This document shows positions 1-7,222 of a DNA stretch of 64,000 nt, one piece after another; the first letter of the stretch is position 1, and each line of letters begins with the position of its first letter. The stretch is from Rhodanobacter sp. L36. Lineage in GTDB: Bacteria; Pseudomonadota; Gammaproteobacteria; Xanthomonadales; Rhodanobacteraceae. The stretch is taken from NCBI RefSeq assembly GCF_009765755.1, contig NZ_LMUV01000011.1, positions 265,045 to 329,044 of the forward strand. Direction: 5' to 3'. The position numbers and the translations under genes are program-made. Under the pieces are notes generated by a model. That model searched no databases. It worked only from the letters and a program-made list of their open reading frames with translations, and was not told where the DNA came from.

Positions 1-152
1 GCCTTGTCGTAGCCGATCACGCGATAGGGCGAACGCACCGTCGCGGCATTTTTGCGCGGCATGCTGCAGGCAGCCAGTGTCGTGACGATCAGCATGATCG
101 CCAGATCGCGCCAGATCGCGCGTCGTTTTGGATGGGCCGGCCATGCGTGCAT
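1..152 (-). CDS. Partial lipoprotein, N-terminal 50 residues only
   Basis: The minus strand reads from an ATG at 152-150 to the left edge without a stop. The product begins MHAWPAHPKRR, then a hydrophobic stretch, then TTLAAC. This is a lipoprotein signal peptide: a basic n-region, a short hydrophobic core and a lipobox (LAAC) with the Cys near residue 29. The mature part starts SMPRKNAATVRSPYRV and runs off the window. Nothing in the visible part identifies a family. It should be exported and lipid-anchored; Ser at +2 suggests the outer membrane under the usual Lol rule. The start has no close ATG competitor upstream in frame. Confidence 0.6.
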   Translation of the reverse strand, partial: MHAWPAHPKRRAIWRDLAIMLIVTTLAACSMPRKNAATVRSPYRVIGYDK

Positions 153-263
153 CTGTGGGTCCCGAAAGCGTTCTCTCCCGATCTTCGCAGCCGACGGCCC
201 ATCTTCCAAGTCGAGGTCGAAGTCTCGACATCGGGCACGGCGAACAGCGCTACGCTGCGCGCG

Positions 264-425
264 ATGAAAAACGATACCGCCGATCCACGTCCCATGCCTC
301 CGGTCGAACCGGATGCCGCTGATTGCTGTGGCGAAGGATGCGTGCGGTGCGTGTTCGATATCTACGATGAAGCACGCGCGCGCTACGATGAGGCTTTAGC
401 CGCCTGGCAACTTCGTCATTGCTAG
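264..425 (+). CDS. Oxidoreductase-like domain small protein (OXLD1-type)
   Basis: A 53-residue protein from the ATG at 264. The core DCCGEGCVRCVFDIYDEA, preceded by PPVEPDAA, matches the oxidoreductase-like N-terminal domain family (PF09791 type): a proline-rich lead, a D-C-C-x-x-G-C-x-x-C-V motif and then D-x-Y. Four closely spaced cysteines suggest metal or redox chemistry, but the function of the family is not established. Longer frames start further upstream, but only this part resembles the family. It sits just before the DDAH-type gene (next start 38 bases away) and may be co-transcribed with it. Confidence 0.7.
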   Translation: MKNDTADPRPMPPVEPDAADCCGEGCVRCVFDIYDEARARYDEALAAWQLRHC

Positions 426-462
426 TGGTTGTTTGTCATTGACGCCGCAAGAAAGGAACGCC

Positions 463-1248
463 ATGTGGATCGCCATTACTCGTGAAGTCAGTCCCGCCAT
501 GGCGCGGTGCGAATTATCGTTCGTGGCGCGCGAACCGATCGACATCGCGCGAGCTGCCGACCAGCATCGCGATTACATGCACGCGCTGGAAACCCTCGGC
601 TGCCGCGTGGTGACGTTGTCGGTTCAGCGTGATCTTCCCGACTCCGTGTTCGTCGAGGATGTCGCCATCGTGATCGACGAACTCGCGGTGATGACCCGGC
701 CCGGTGCGGAATCGCGTCGTCCCGAAGTCGCGAGCGTTGCCGCTGCGCTGAAGAAATTCCGGCCGCTCGCAACGATCGAAGCGCCGGGCACCATCGATGG
801 CGGTGATGTGATGCGCATGGGGCGCGCGTTCTACGTGGGCGAATCCGCGCGCAGCAATGCATCGGGCATCGCGCAACTGCGCGCGCTGGTGGCGCCGCAC
901 GGTTACACCGTGCAGGGCGTGCCGACGCGTGGCTGCCTGCATCTGAAATCCGCGGTGACGCAACTGTCGGACGACACAGTTCTGCTGCAACCGGATTGGG
1001 TGGATCGCGAGCCGTTCGCCGATTATCGGATCATCGACATAGATCCGGCCGAGCCGCATGCCGCGAACGTGGTACGTGTCGACGATGGCTTGCTGATGCC
1101 GGCGAGTTTTCCGCGCACACGCGAGCGTCTTCTCGGCGCAGGCTTCAAGGTCATCTCGGTGGATGTCTCCGAATTGCAGAAAGCCGAGGGCGCGGTGACT
1201 TGCTGCAGCCTTCTGCTGCGCGAAGGGAAAGATCACAACGCGGGTTAG
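463..1248 (+). CDS. Dimethylarginine dimethylaminohydrolase (DDAH) family amidinohydrolase
   Basis: A 261-residue protein. I chose the ATG at 463 because AAGAAAGGAA lies just upstream; a TTG at 433 would add ten residues without a better ribosome site. Family features are the substrate-site segment FVED (residues 63-66), TIDGGDV, the catalytic His region GCLHLKSA (about residue 160) and the C-terminal nucleophile region GAVTCCSLLL with Cys247-Cys248. DDAH enzymes hydrolyse methylated arginines to citrulline and methylamines; related enzymes act on arginine or other guanidines, so the substrate here is inferred. The length is normal for the family (about 255). Expected to be cytoplasmic. Confidence 0.88.
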   Translation: MWIAITREVSPAMARCELSFVAREPIDIARAADQHRDYMHALETLGCRVVTLSVQRDLPDSVFVEDVAIVIDELAVMTRPGAESRRPEVASVAAALKKFRPLATIEAPGTIDGGDVMRMGRAFYVGESARSNASGIAQLRALVAPHGYTVQGVPTRGCLHLKSAVTQLSDDTVLLQPDWVDREPFADYRIIDIDPAEPHAANVVRVDDGLLMPASFPRTRERLLGAGFKVISVDVSELQKAEGAVTCCSLLLREGKDHNAG

Positions 1249-1282
1249 ACTTCCGGATCCTTTCCACGATTCGAGAAGCCGC

Positions 1283-1792
1283 ATGACCAGCAACATCTAC
1301 GACAGCTCCGTTCCGGTTTTCAGACAGATGCTCGGTGCGCTCGACGCGATCCTGGCCAAGGCGGATGCACATGTCGTGGAAAAGAATATCGACGCGTCCG
1401 CGCTGACGCAGGCGCGGCTGTTTCCGGACATGTTTCCGCTGAGCCGGCAGGTGCAGGTGGCCTGCGATTTCGCGCGCGGTATCTCGGCACGGTTGGCCGG
1501 AGCAGAAGTGCCGAAATTCGACGACAAGGAACAGAGCTTTGGCGAACTGCGCGACCTGATCGGTCGCACGCTGGCCTTCATCGGCAGCCTGGACGAATCG
1601 CAATTCGCCAATGCGGCTACGCGCGAAATTGTCACCCGGCCGGGTACGCCGAAAGAGCGCCGCTTCGAGGGCCAGGGTTATCTGCTGAGCTATGGCTTGC
1701 CGCAATTCTTCTTTCACGTGACCACGGCGTACGCGCTGCTGCGCCACAACGGCATCGAGATCGGCAAGCGCGATTACATGGGCCAGTACTAG
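1283..1792 (+). CDS. DUF1993 domain-containing protein
   Basis: A 169-residue protein that matches the DUF1993 family along its length: an N-terminal helical region (IYDSSVPVFRQMLGALDAIL), a middle containing LFPDMFPLSRQVQ, and a C-terminal LPQFFFHVTTAYALLRHNG with GKRDYMG at the end. The histidines resemble those of DinB-like four-helix metal-binding folds, but no activity is known to me. It begins 34 bases after the DDAH-type gene, so the two may be co-transcribed. A strong hairpin follows directly. Confidence 0.85.
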   Translation: MTSNIYDSSVPVFRQMLGALDAILAKADAHVVEKNIDASALTQARLFPDMFPLSRQVQVACDFARGISARLAGAEVPKFDDKEQSFGELRDLIGRTLAFIGSLDESQFANAATREIVTRPGTPKERRFEGQGYLLSYGLPQFFFHVTTAYALLRHNGIEIGKRDYMGQY

Positions 1793-1800
1793 AAAAAGAA

Positions 1801-1831
1801 CGTGCCGGCACGGGTCGCCCCGTCCGGCACG
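1801..1831 (-). terminator. Long hairpin, terminator for the lysine-rich small gene
   Basis: Stem CGTGCCGG/CCGGCACG with an inner stem ACGGG/CCCGT around a TCGC loop. Read on the minus strand it follows the stop of the 1855-1959 gene and is trailed by TTCTTTTTCT, so it fits a rho-independent terminator for that gene. It may also stop the convergent DUF1993 transcript, though the plus side lacks a T-run. Confidence 0.75.
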
Positions 1832-1854
1832 TGATTACTCGCTAGAAGAAACGA

Positions 1855-1959
1855 TTACTTGCTGTTCTTCTTTTTTTCCTGCTTGGCGAGCTTCTTTTCC
1901 TTCATCGTCTTTTCCGGCTTTTTCTTTTCGCTTTTCTTTGAATCCAGGCCCTTGCTCAT
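1855..1959 (-). CDS. Very small lysine-rich protein (34 aa)
   Basis: A 34-residue reading frame, MSKGLDSKKSEKKKPEKT then MKEKKLAKQEKKKNSK, with about half of the residues Lys. A good ribosome site (GAGGAG) lies seven bases before the ATG and a strong hairpin with a T-run follows the stop, so it looks like a real independent small gene. It has no hydrophobic segment. High positive charge suggests nucleic-acid or ribosome association, but that is inference only. It is shorter than many gene-calling cut-offs. Confidence 0.72.
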   Translation of the reverse strand: MSKGLDSKKSEKKKPEKTMKEKKLAKQEKKKNSK

Positions 1960-2077
1960 GCTGTGCTCCTCAGTGTGGTCGAGTGATGTGCTGCGTGGGA
2001 CGCGCAGGGAATTCTAAGCGGTTCCGACAGCGCCTGTGTACATGCGGACAGTGAAAACCCATCGCGGCGATGGTCCT

Positions 2078-2800
2078 TCAGATGCGTTCGTCCGGCGCGA
2101 GATAGCGCCATTGCCCCACCGGCAACTTCGACAGCGAAATTCGCCCCACACGCAGACGTTTCATCGCCAGCACGGTGAGTCCGACTGCCTGGCACATCGC
2201 CTCGATCTGGGTCGGTTGCAGCACCTTGAAGGCAAAGCGCAGGCGTTGCTCGCTCTGCCAGCTCACCTTGATCGGCGGCATCGCGTAGTTGTTGAAACGC
2301 AAACCGTGGTTGAGCAGGGCAAGCCCGTTGGGGACCAGCGTGCCGCTGACATCGACCACGAATTCCTGCTCGACCCGATTGACGTCCTCGGTGAGCTTGC
2401 GCGTGACGCGCCAGTCCTGCGTGTAGATCAACAAGCCGCTGGCACGGGTCGGCAGCGACAGCGGCGAAGTGAGCCGGTGCAGATGCCGCTTCAGCGGACG
2501 CACGCCGGACGGATCATCGGACGACCGCGATTCGGGTGTGATCAGGACGTTCGCAGGGTTCGCACCGCCGACCGCGTCGTAACGGACCGGCTTGTGCAGC
2601 ACCAGCGTTGCAGGTTCCGTCGGTATCAGTTCGGCATGCGGATCGAGCGTCACGGTCTGCGCATCGACCATGAATTGCGGTTCTTCCACCACCGCGCCGT
2701 CGACCCGCACCCAGCCGCCTTCGATGTATTGCTCCGCCTCGCGGCGCGAACACTGGGTCAGCGCAATGACGCGCTTGGCGAGGCGTACCGGTTCTGTCAT
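2078..2800 (-). CDS. RluF-like pseudouridine synthase homologue lacking the catalytic Asp
   Basis: A 240-residue protein starting at MTEPVRLAKRVIAL. The N-terminal S4-type RNA-binding domain (residues about 5-60: QCSRREAEQYIEGGWVRVDG) and the C-terminal RsuA/RluB/E/F-type fold (LVLHKPVRYDAVGG, LRVGRISLSKLPVGQWR) are recognisable. In this family the catalytic motif is GRLDxxTxGLL. Here the aligned stretch is SLPTRASGLLIYT, so the essential Asp is Pro117, and no Asp lies close by. It is therefore probably an RNA-binding, catalytically inactive paralogue, or it uses an unusual residue. The other two synthase homologues in this window keep their Asp. Confidence 0.8.
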   Translation of the reverse strand: MTEPVRLAKRVIALTQCSRREAEQYIEGGWVRVDGAVVEEPQFMVDAQTVTLDPHAELIPTEPATLVLHKPVRYDAVGGANPANVLITPESRSSDDPSGVRPLKRHLHRLTSPLSLPTRASGLLIYTQDWRVTRKLTEDVNRVEQEFVVDVSGTLVPNGLALLNHGLRFNNYAMPPIKVSWQSEQRLRFAFKVLQPTQIEAMCQAVGLTVLAMKRLRVGRISLSKLPVGQWRYLAPDERI

Positions 2801-2917
2801 CGACGTGCCGCGTGCGGAGGTTCGCCATTGTAGGCGCCCCAATGCGATGACGATGAGGCGATGGCAATCCGCCAGACCGCCCCCAGATCGGGAGCTTCGT
2901 GATGGCGAGAGTTCGAC

Positions 2918-3922
2918 ATGATCCCCTTTTCCGTGCTTGACCTGGCGCCGGTGACCGAAGGCAGCGATGCCGCGCAGGCGTTCCGAAATACGTTGAATCT
3001 GGCGCAGCTGGCCGAAAAACTCGGCTACCGGCGCTACTGGCTGGCCGAACATCACAACATGCCGGGCATCGCCAGTGCGGCGACTTCGGTGCTGATCGGC
3101 CACGTGGCCGGTGGCACCTCGACCATCCGCGTCGGCGCCGGCGGCATCATGTTGCCGAACCATGCGCCGCTGCAGGTGGCCGAGCAGTTCGGCACGCTTG
3201 CGTCGCTCTATCCCGGCCGCATCGATCTGGGTCTGGGCCGCGCACCGGGCACCGATCAGCCGACTGCCAAAGCGTTGCGCCGCTATTTCGACAGCGCCGA
3301 TGCGTTTCCGCACGACGTGATGGAATTGCTTGGCTACTTCGAACCCGCCGTTGCCGGCCAGCCGGTGCGTGCCGTTCCTGGCGCAGGCATCGAGGTGCCG
3401 GTGTGGCTGCTTGGATCGAGCTTGTTCAGCGCGATCTTGTCGGCCCGGCTCGGCCTGCCATTCGCGTTCGCGTCGCACTTCGCGCCCGACGCGATGGAAG
3501 AGGCACTGGCACTCTATCGACGCGACTTCCATCCGTCAGCGCGGTTGCAGCAGCCCTACGCGATGCTCGGCATCAACGTGGTGGGCGCGGATACCGATGC
3601 CGAGGCACGGCGACTGTTCACCACCCAACAGCAGAGTTTCATCAATCTGCGTCGCGGTCGTCCGGGCCTGATTCCGCCGCCGATCGACGACATCGAGACG
3701 TACTGGAGCGCACCGGAAAAGCAGATGGTGGAACGCGCGCTGGCCTGCGCCGTGGTCGGCGCGCCCGATACGGTGGCGCGGGGCATTGCGGCGTTCATCG
3801 CACGGCACAAGCCGGACGAATTGCTGATCACCGCCAACGTGTTCGAGCATGCGGCGCGGCGGCATTCATTCGAAATCGCGGCAACCGCACGGGACGCGCT
3901 GGGTGCCGGTAGCCCCGCCTGA
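2918..3922 (+). CDS. LLM-class flavin-dependent oxidoreductase (YhbW-like)
   Basis: A 334-residue luciferase-like monooxygenase family protein. It opens [15 protein letters not shown] and carries typical blocks: [45 protein letters not shown] and [15 protein letters not shown]. These form the TIM-barrel flavin-binding core. Members use reduced FMN; the physiological substrate of the YhbW-like branch is not known to me. The length is typical and no signal peptide is seen. It is divergent from the RluF-like gene (118 bases apart), so the two may share a promoter region. Confidence 0.88.
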   Translation: MIPFSVLDLAPVTEGSDAAQAFRNTLNLAQLAEKLGYRRYWLAEHHNMPGIASAATSVLIGHVAGGTSTIRVGAGGIMLPNHAPLQVAEQFGTLASLYPGRIDLGLGRAPGTDQPTAKALRRYFDSADAFPHDVMELLGYFEPAVAGQPVRAVPGAGIEVPVWLLGSSLFSAILSARLGLPFAFASHFAPDAMEEALALYRRDFHPSARLQQPYAMLGINVVGADTDAEARRLFTTQQQSFINLRRGRPGLIPPPIDDIETYWSAPEKQMVERALACAVVGAPDTVARGIAAFIARHKPDELLITANVFEHAARRHSFEIAATARDALGAGSPA

Positions 3923-3997
3923 GCCAGTTGCCGACGTCATTCGCTGCCGATCGGCCATAATGGGCGTTAATTCACGAATCGCCGAAGCTTCCGACGC

Positions 3998-4855
3998 ATG
4001 AAAACACCCAAGGGCCTGCAGGATCTGATCGACGAAGGTGTGATCGATCAGGTGCTGCGACCGCTGAAAAGCGGCAAGGAAGCGTCCGTCTACGTTGTGC
4101 GTTCCGGTGACGACATCCGTTGCGCCAAGGTCTACAAGGACATGGCGCAGCGCAGTTTCCAGGCCCGCGTGCAATACCAGGAAGGCCGCAAGGTGCGCGG
4201 CAGCCGGCAGGCGCGCGCGATGGGCAAGGCCACCAGGTTCGGTCGCAAGGAAGCCGAAGCCGCGTGGAAGAACGCCGAAGTCGACGCGCTCTACCAGCTC
4301 ACCGCTGCCGGCGTGCGCGTGCCGAAACCGTACGGCTACTTCAACGGCGTGCTGGTGATGGAACTGGTGATCGATGCGGACGGCCATTCGGCACCCCGAC
4401 TGGGCGAAGTCGAGCTGACCGCCGAGGTCGCGCGCGACTACCACCGTTTCCTGATGCAGCAGGTCGCGCGCATGCTCTGCGTCGGCCTGATACATGGCGA
4501 CCTTTCCGAATACAACGTGCTGGTGGGGCCGGACGGCCCGGTGATCATCGACCTGCCGCAGGCCGTGAGCGCGTCCGGCAACAACTCGGCGCGCACCATG
4601 CTTCGGCGCGACGTCGGCAATATCGCCATCAGCCTTTCGCGTTTCGCGCCCGAGCTGCTGGACACGCACTACGCCGAAGAGATGTGGGCGCTGTACGAGC
4701 TGGGTGAACTGCATCCGGACACGGAACTCACCGGACATTTCGAATTCGACGAGACGCTGGCCGACGTGGACAGCGTGATGCAGTCGATCATCGATGCACG
4801 GGAAGAGGCGATCATTCGCCAGCTCGGACGCGAGGCGGCGGAAAGAGGGGAGTAG
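3998..4855 (+). CDS. RIO1-type serine protein kinase
   Basis: A 285-residue RIO-family kinase. It shows an ATP-binding region with GKEASVYVV and the Lys of RCAKVYKD, the catalytic loop HGDLSEYN (residues 166-173) and the metal-binding Asp185 in IDLPQAV, all typical of the RIO fold, which is shorter than eukaryotic-type kinases. Archaeal and eukaryotic RIO1 acts in small-subunit maturation; the bacterial role is poorly known. An rRNA-related role would fit nearby rRNA-modification genes, but that is inference. It stands alone. Confidence 0.9.
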   Translation: MKTPKGLQDLIDEGVIDQVLRPLKSGKEASVYVVRSGDDIRCAKVYKDMAQRSFQARVQYQEGRKVRGSRQARAMGKATRFGRKEAEAAWKNAEVDALYQLTAAGVRVPKPYGYFNGVLVMELVIDADGHSAPRLGEVELTAEVARDYHRFLMQQVARMLCVGLIHGDLSEYNVLVGPDGPVIIDLPQAVSASGNNSARTMLRRDVGNIAISLSRFAPELLDTHYAEEMWALYELGELHPDTELTGHFEFDETLADVDSVMQSIIDAREEAIIRQLGREAAERGE

Positions 4856-5096
4856 TTTTTCGGTCGCGCTCGTCCGCTTCGTGGCGCAGTATTTTCAGTG
4901 GATCACCAGGTCATTGCAGCTCAGGTTTGACCGACTGAGGAACGTTTCTACGTCATGCCGGCGAAGGCCGGGATGACGAGGAGCTGTGACCCGAGTATTC
5001 ACTTTTCCGCTCGCTTTCTCTGACCATCCTTTGACGAGCACTCAACCTCGATGAGCTACGTGTAGCTCGCTTCGAAATCCAGCAACGCCAAAAACT
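4856..5096. other. Intergenic, contains one REP-like palindrome
   Basis: A 241-base gap between the convergent RIO kinase and FKBP genes. Apart from the palindrome at 4951-4978 I see no gene, T-rich terminator or promoter of note. Confidence 0.5.
4951..4978. repeat. REP-like palindrome
   Basis: CGTCATGCCGGC, then a GAAG loop, then GCCGGGATGACG: a 12-base stem with one mismatch. The sequence type is a widespread proteobacterial extragenic palindrome. It lies between convergent genes and may serve as an mRNA 3' end. Confidence 0.65.
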
Positions 5097-5531
5097 TCAG
5101 GGCCCGGAAACCCCCAGCAACTCCACGTCGAACACCAGCGAAGCATTCGGCGGAATGTCGTCGCCTGCGCCGTTGGCGCCATAACCGAGTGCCGCAGGAA
5201 TCAGCAGCGTGCGCTGTCCACCCACGTGCATGCCGGCCACGCCCTGGTCCCAGCCTTCGATGACCCGGCCTTCGCCGAGGTTGAAGGAAAACGGCTCGCC
5301 CGCGTCGCGCGAGCTGTCGAATTTCTTGCCGTGCTTGTCCTTGGCGCTGTTGTCGTAGAGCCAGCCGGTGTAGTGCACGGTGACTTTCATGCCGGGTTTC
5401 GCCTCGGCGCCGGTGCCTACCTTGTGATCGACGATGACAAGCTTGTCGACCTGGCCGGTGGCGTGCGCGCTCGGCGCTGCACTGCAGGCGGCGAGGGTGA
5501 TGACGGCGAACAGGGGCAGCAACCAGCGCAT
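5097..5531 (-). CDS. FKBP-type peptidyl-prolyl isomerase, lipoprotein
   Basis: A 144-residue protein from the ATG at 5531, with GGAG upstream. The N-terminus MRWLLPLFAVITLAAC is a lipoprotein signal with lipobox LAAC. The rest is one FKBP domain: VTVHYTGWL, KFDSSRD, FSFNLGEGRVIEGWDQGVAGM, GGQRTLLIPAALGYG and NASLVFDVELL. All the usual hydrophobic-pocket segments are present, so prolyl isomerase activity in the periplasm is expected. Second in the mature part would be Ser, consistent with outer-membrane sorting. It lies 64 bases downstream of yaeQ on the same strand. Confidence 0.92.
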   Translation of the reverse strand: MRWLLPLFAVITLAACSAAPSAHATGQVDKLVIVDHKVGTGAEAKPGMKVTVHYTGWLYDNSAKDKHGKKFDSSRDAGEPFSFNLGEGRVIEGWDQGVAGMHVGGQRTLLIPAALGYGANGAGDDIPPNASLVFDVELLGVSGP

Positions 5532-5595
5532 GGGTGACTCCAGTGTGATGAGAAGAAAGGGCCGGGCGATTATCCGGTAAAAGGCGGCCAACCGA

Positions 5596-6144
5596 TCAGG
5601 CGCCGGAAACCATCCGCTTCACCGGGTCGACCGTTACCGAATCCACGTCGTTCATCACCTGGAGTTGGCCGTCCTGGATCAGGCATTGCAGGCGCATGCC
5701 ACGCTGCAGCAGCGCGACGAGGCCGGCGACGGTGGATGTCGGGATATCCAGTACGGTGAGGTTGCGGTTGCGCGCCAGCGATGCACCGTTCTTGTTCCAC
5801 CAGATGTCGGCCACGTTGCCGCCGTAGTTGATGACCACCACCTGGCGCGAACGACCGCAGGCTTTGCGGATGCGTGTTTCATCGGGCTGGCCGACTTCGA
5901 TCCACAGTTCGATCTCGTCGGTATACGCCTTGCGCCACAGCGCCGGTTCGTCTTCGTCGCTGATGCCCTTGCCGAATTCCAGCCGGTCGTCTGCGTACAA
6001 CGCGAACGCCAGCAGCCGCACCATCAGGCGTTCTTCGGTTTCCGACGGATGGCGCGCCAGGGTCAGCGCATGGGTGGCGTAGTAATGCCTATCCATGTCG
6101 CTGATCTGCAGTTCGACTTTGTAGATGGTGGAGTTGAGCGCCAT
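5596..6144 (-). CDS. yaeQ: YaeQ family protein
   Basis: A 182-residue protein from the ATG at 6144, MALNSTIYKVELQISDMDRHYY, matching YaeQ in length (181 in E. coli) and sequence: HPSETEERLMVRLLAFALYA, LEFGKGISDEDEPALWRK and IELWIEVGQPDE. YaeQ has a PD-(D/E)XK nuclease-like fold; E. coli YaeQ was linked to suppression of RfaH loss, but its molecular job is not clear. The conserved acidic and Gln/Lys positions are kept. It is divergent from the RluA-type gene, with about 90 bases between. Confidence 0.92.
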   Translation of the reverse strand: MALNSTIYKVELQISDMDRHYYATHALTLARHPSETEERLMVRLLAFALYADDRLEFGKGISDEDEPALWRKAYTDEIELWIEVGQPDETRIRKACGRSRQVVVINYGGNVADIWWNKNGASLARNRNLTVLDIPTSTVAGLVALLQRGMRLQCLIQDGQLQVMNDVDSVTVDPVKRMVSGA

Positions 6145-6237
6145 GGGGCGGGTCTCTGGACAACAGCCGGCCATTCTACGCGCTGCATCCGTTCGCCGAG
6201 CCGTCCGCGGAAATGGACTGACCTTGCGCGCACTAGA

Positions 6238-7164
6238 ATGCGCGAACTCATGAAGCCATTCGACCCATCCATACAGCGCAATCTCCACGCCAGCACGGCG
6301 TACTTGCCGACGGGACCGTGGGCGACCGTGCTCGATGGACTTTGCATTCGCTTCCCGACCATTACGCGCGAGCAGTGGATCGACCGCATGGCGCGGGGAA
6401 AAGTGCGCGATGGCTCCGGCCGAATCGTGACGATGGACACGCCTTGCAACGACGGCATGCACATCCACTATCAGCGCGAAGTCGTGGATGAAGTGCCGAT
6501 TCCATTCGCCGAAACCGTGCTGCACATCGACGAGCATCTGGTCATTGTCGACAAGCCACACTTCCTGCCGGTGACGCCGTCCGGCATGTTTGTCGAGCAG
6601 ACGTTATTGTGGCGATTGATCGAAAAACTGCGCAACGCTGACTTGGTGCCACTGCACCGGATCGATCGCGCGACGGCCGGGCTGGTGATGTTTTCGGCGA
6701 ACCGTGTCAGCCGCTCGGCGTACCAGGCATTGTTTCGCGAACACCGCATCGACAAGCGTTACGAAGCGATCGCACCGGCAATGAGCGAGACGACATTTCC
6801 CCTTCGGCGCCGCACCCGCCTCGTCGCGGGCGAGCCGTTTTTCCGCATGCAGGAAGGCGAGGGCGAGCCGAACAGCAATACGCGCATCGACGTGCTCGCG
6901 CGAGGCGAAGAGCTCTGGTACTACGCGTTGTTTCCGGTCACTGGAAAAAAGCATCAGTTGCGTGTGCACATGGCCGCACTCGGATCGCCGATCGTCGGCG
7001 ACACGATGTATCCCGTGCTGCAGGAAAAGTCGCCGGATGACTATCAACAGCCGCTGCAGTTGCTGGCGAAAACTCTAACGTTTGTCGATCCGTTATCTGG
7101 CGAGCAGCGGCATTTTGAAAGTGCGTTGACGCTGCGCTTGGCGACGCAGGCAGCCGGGAAATAG
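6238..7164 (+). CDS. RluA-family pseudouridine synthase
   Basis: About 308 residues. The catalytic motif HRIDRATAGLVMF is intact (Asp143, counting from 6238), followed by KRYEAIAP and GKKHQLRVHMAALGSPIVGD, which are signature segments of RluA-type enzymes. It should isomerise uridine in rRNA or tRNA; the exact site cannot be read from sequence. Start choice is uncertain: TAGAAT directly overlaps the ATG at 6238 and looks like a -10 box, in which case initiation at the next ATG (6250, MKPFDPS) is more likely. Confidence 0.87.
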   Translation: MRELMKPFDPSIQRNLHASTAYLPTGPWATVLDGLCIRFPTITREQWIDRMARGKVRDGSGRIVTMDTPCNDGMHIHYQREVVDEVPIPFAETVLHIDEHLVIVDKPHFLPVTPSGMFVEQTLLWRLIEKLRNADLVPLHRIDRATAGLVMFSANRVSRSAYQALFREHRIDKRYEAIAPAMSETTFPLRRRTRLVAGEPFFRMQEGEGEPNSNTRIDVLARGEELWYYALFPVTGKKHQLRVHMAALGSPIVGDTMYPVLQEKSPDDYQQPLQLLAKTLTFVDPLSGEQRHFESALTLRLATQAAGK

Positions 7165-7222
7165 CCTCACGCGCTCATCCACGCTATCTTCCGCACTGGC
7201 ATTCAGCCGGGGGAGAACCATC

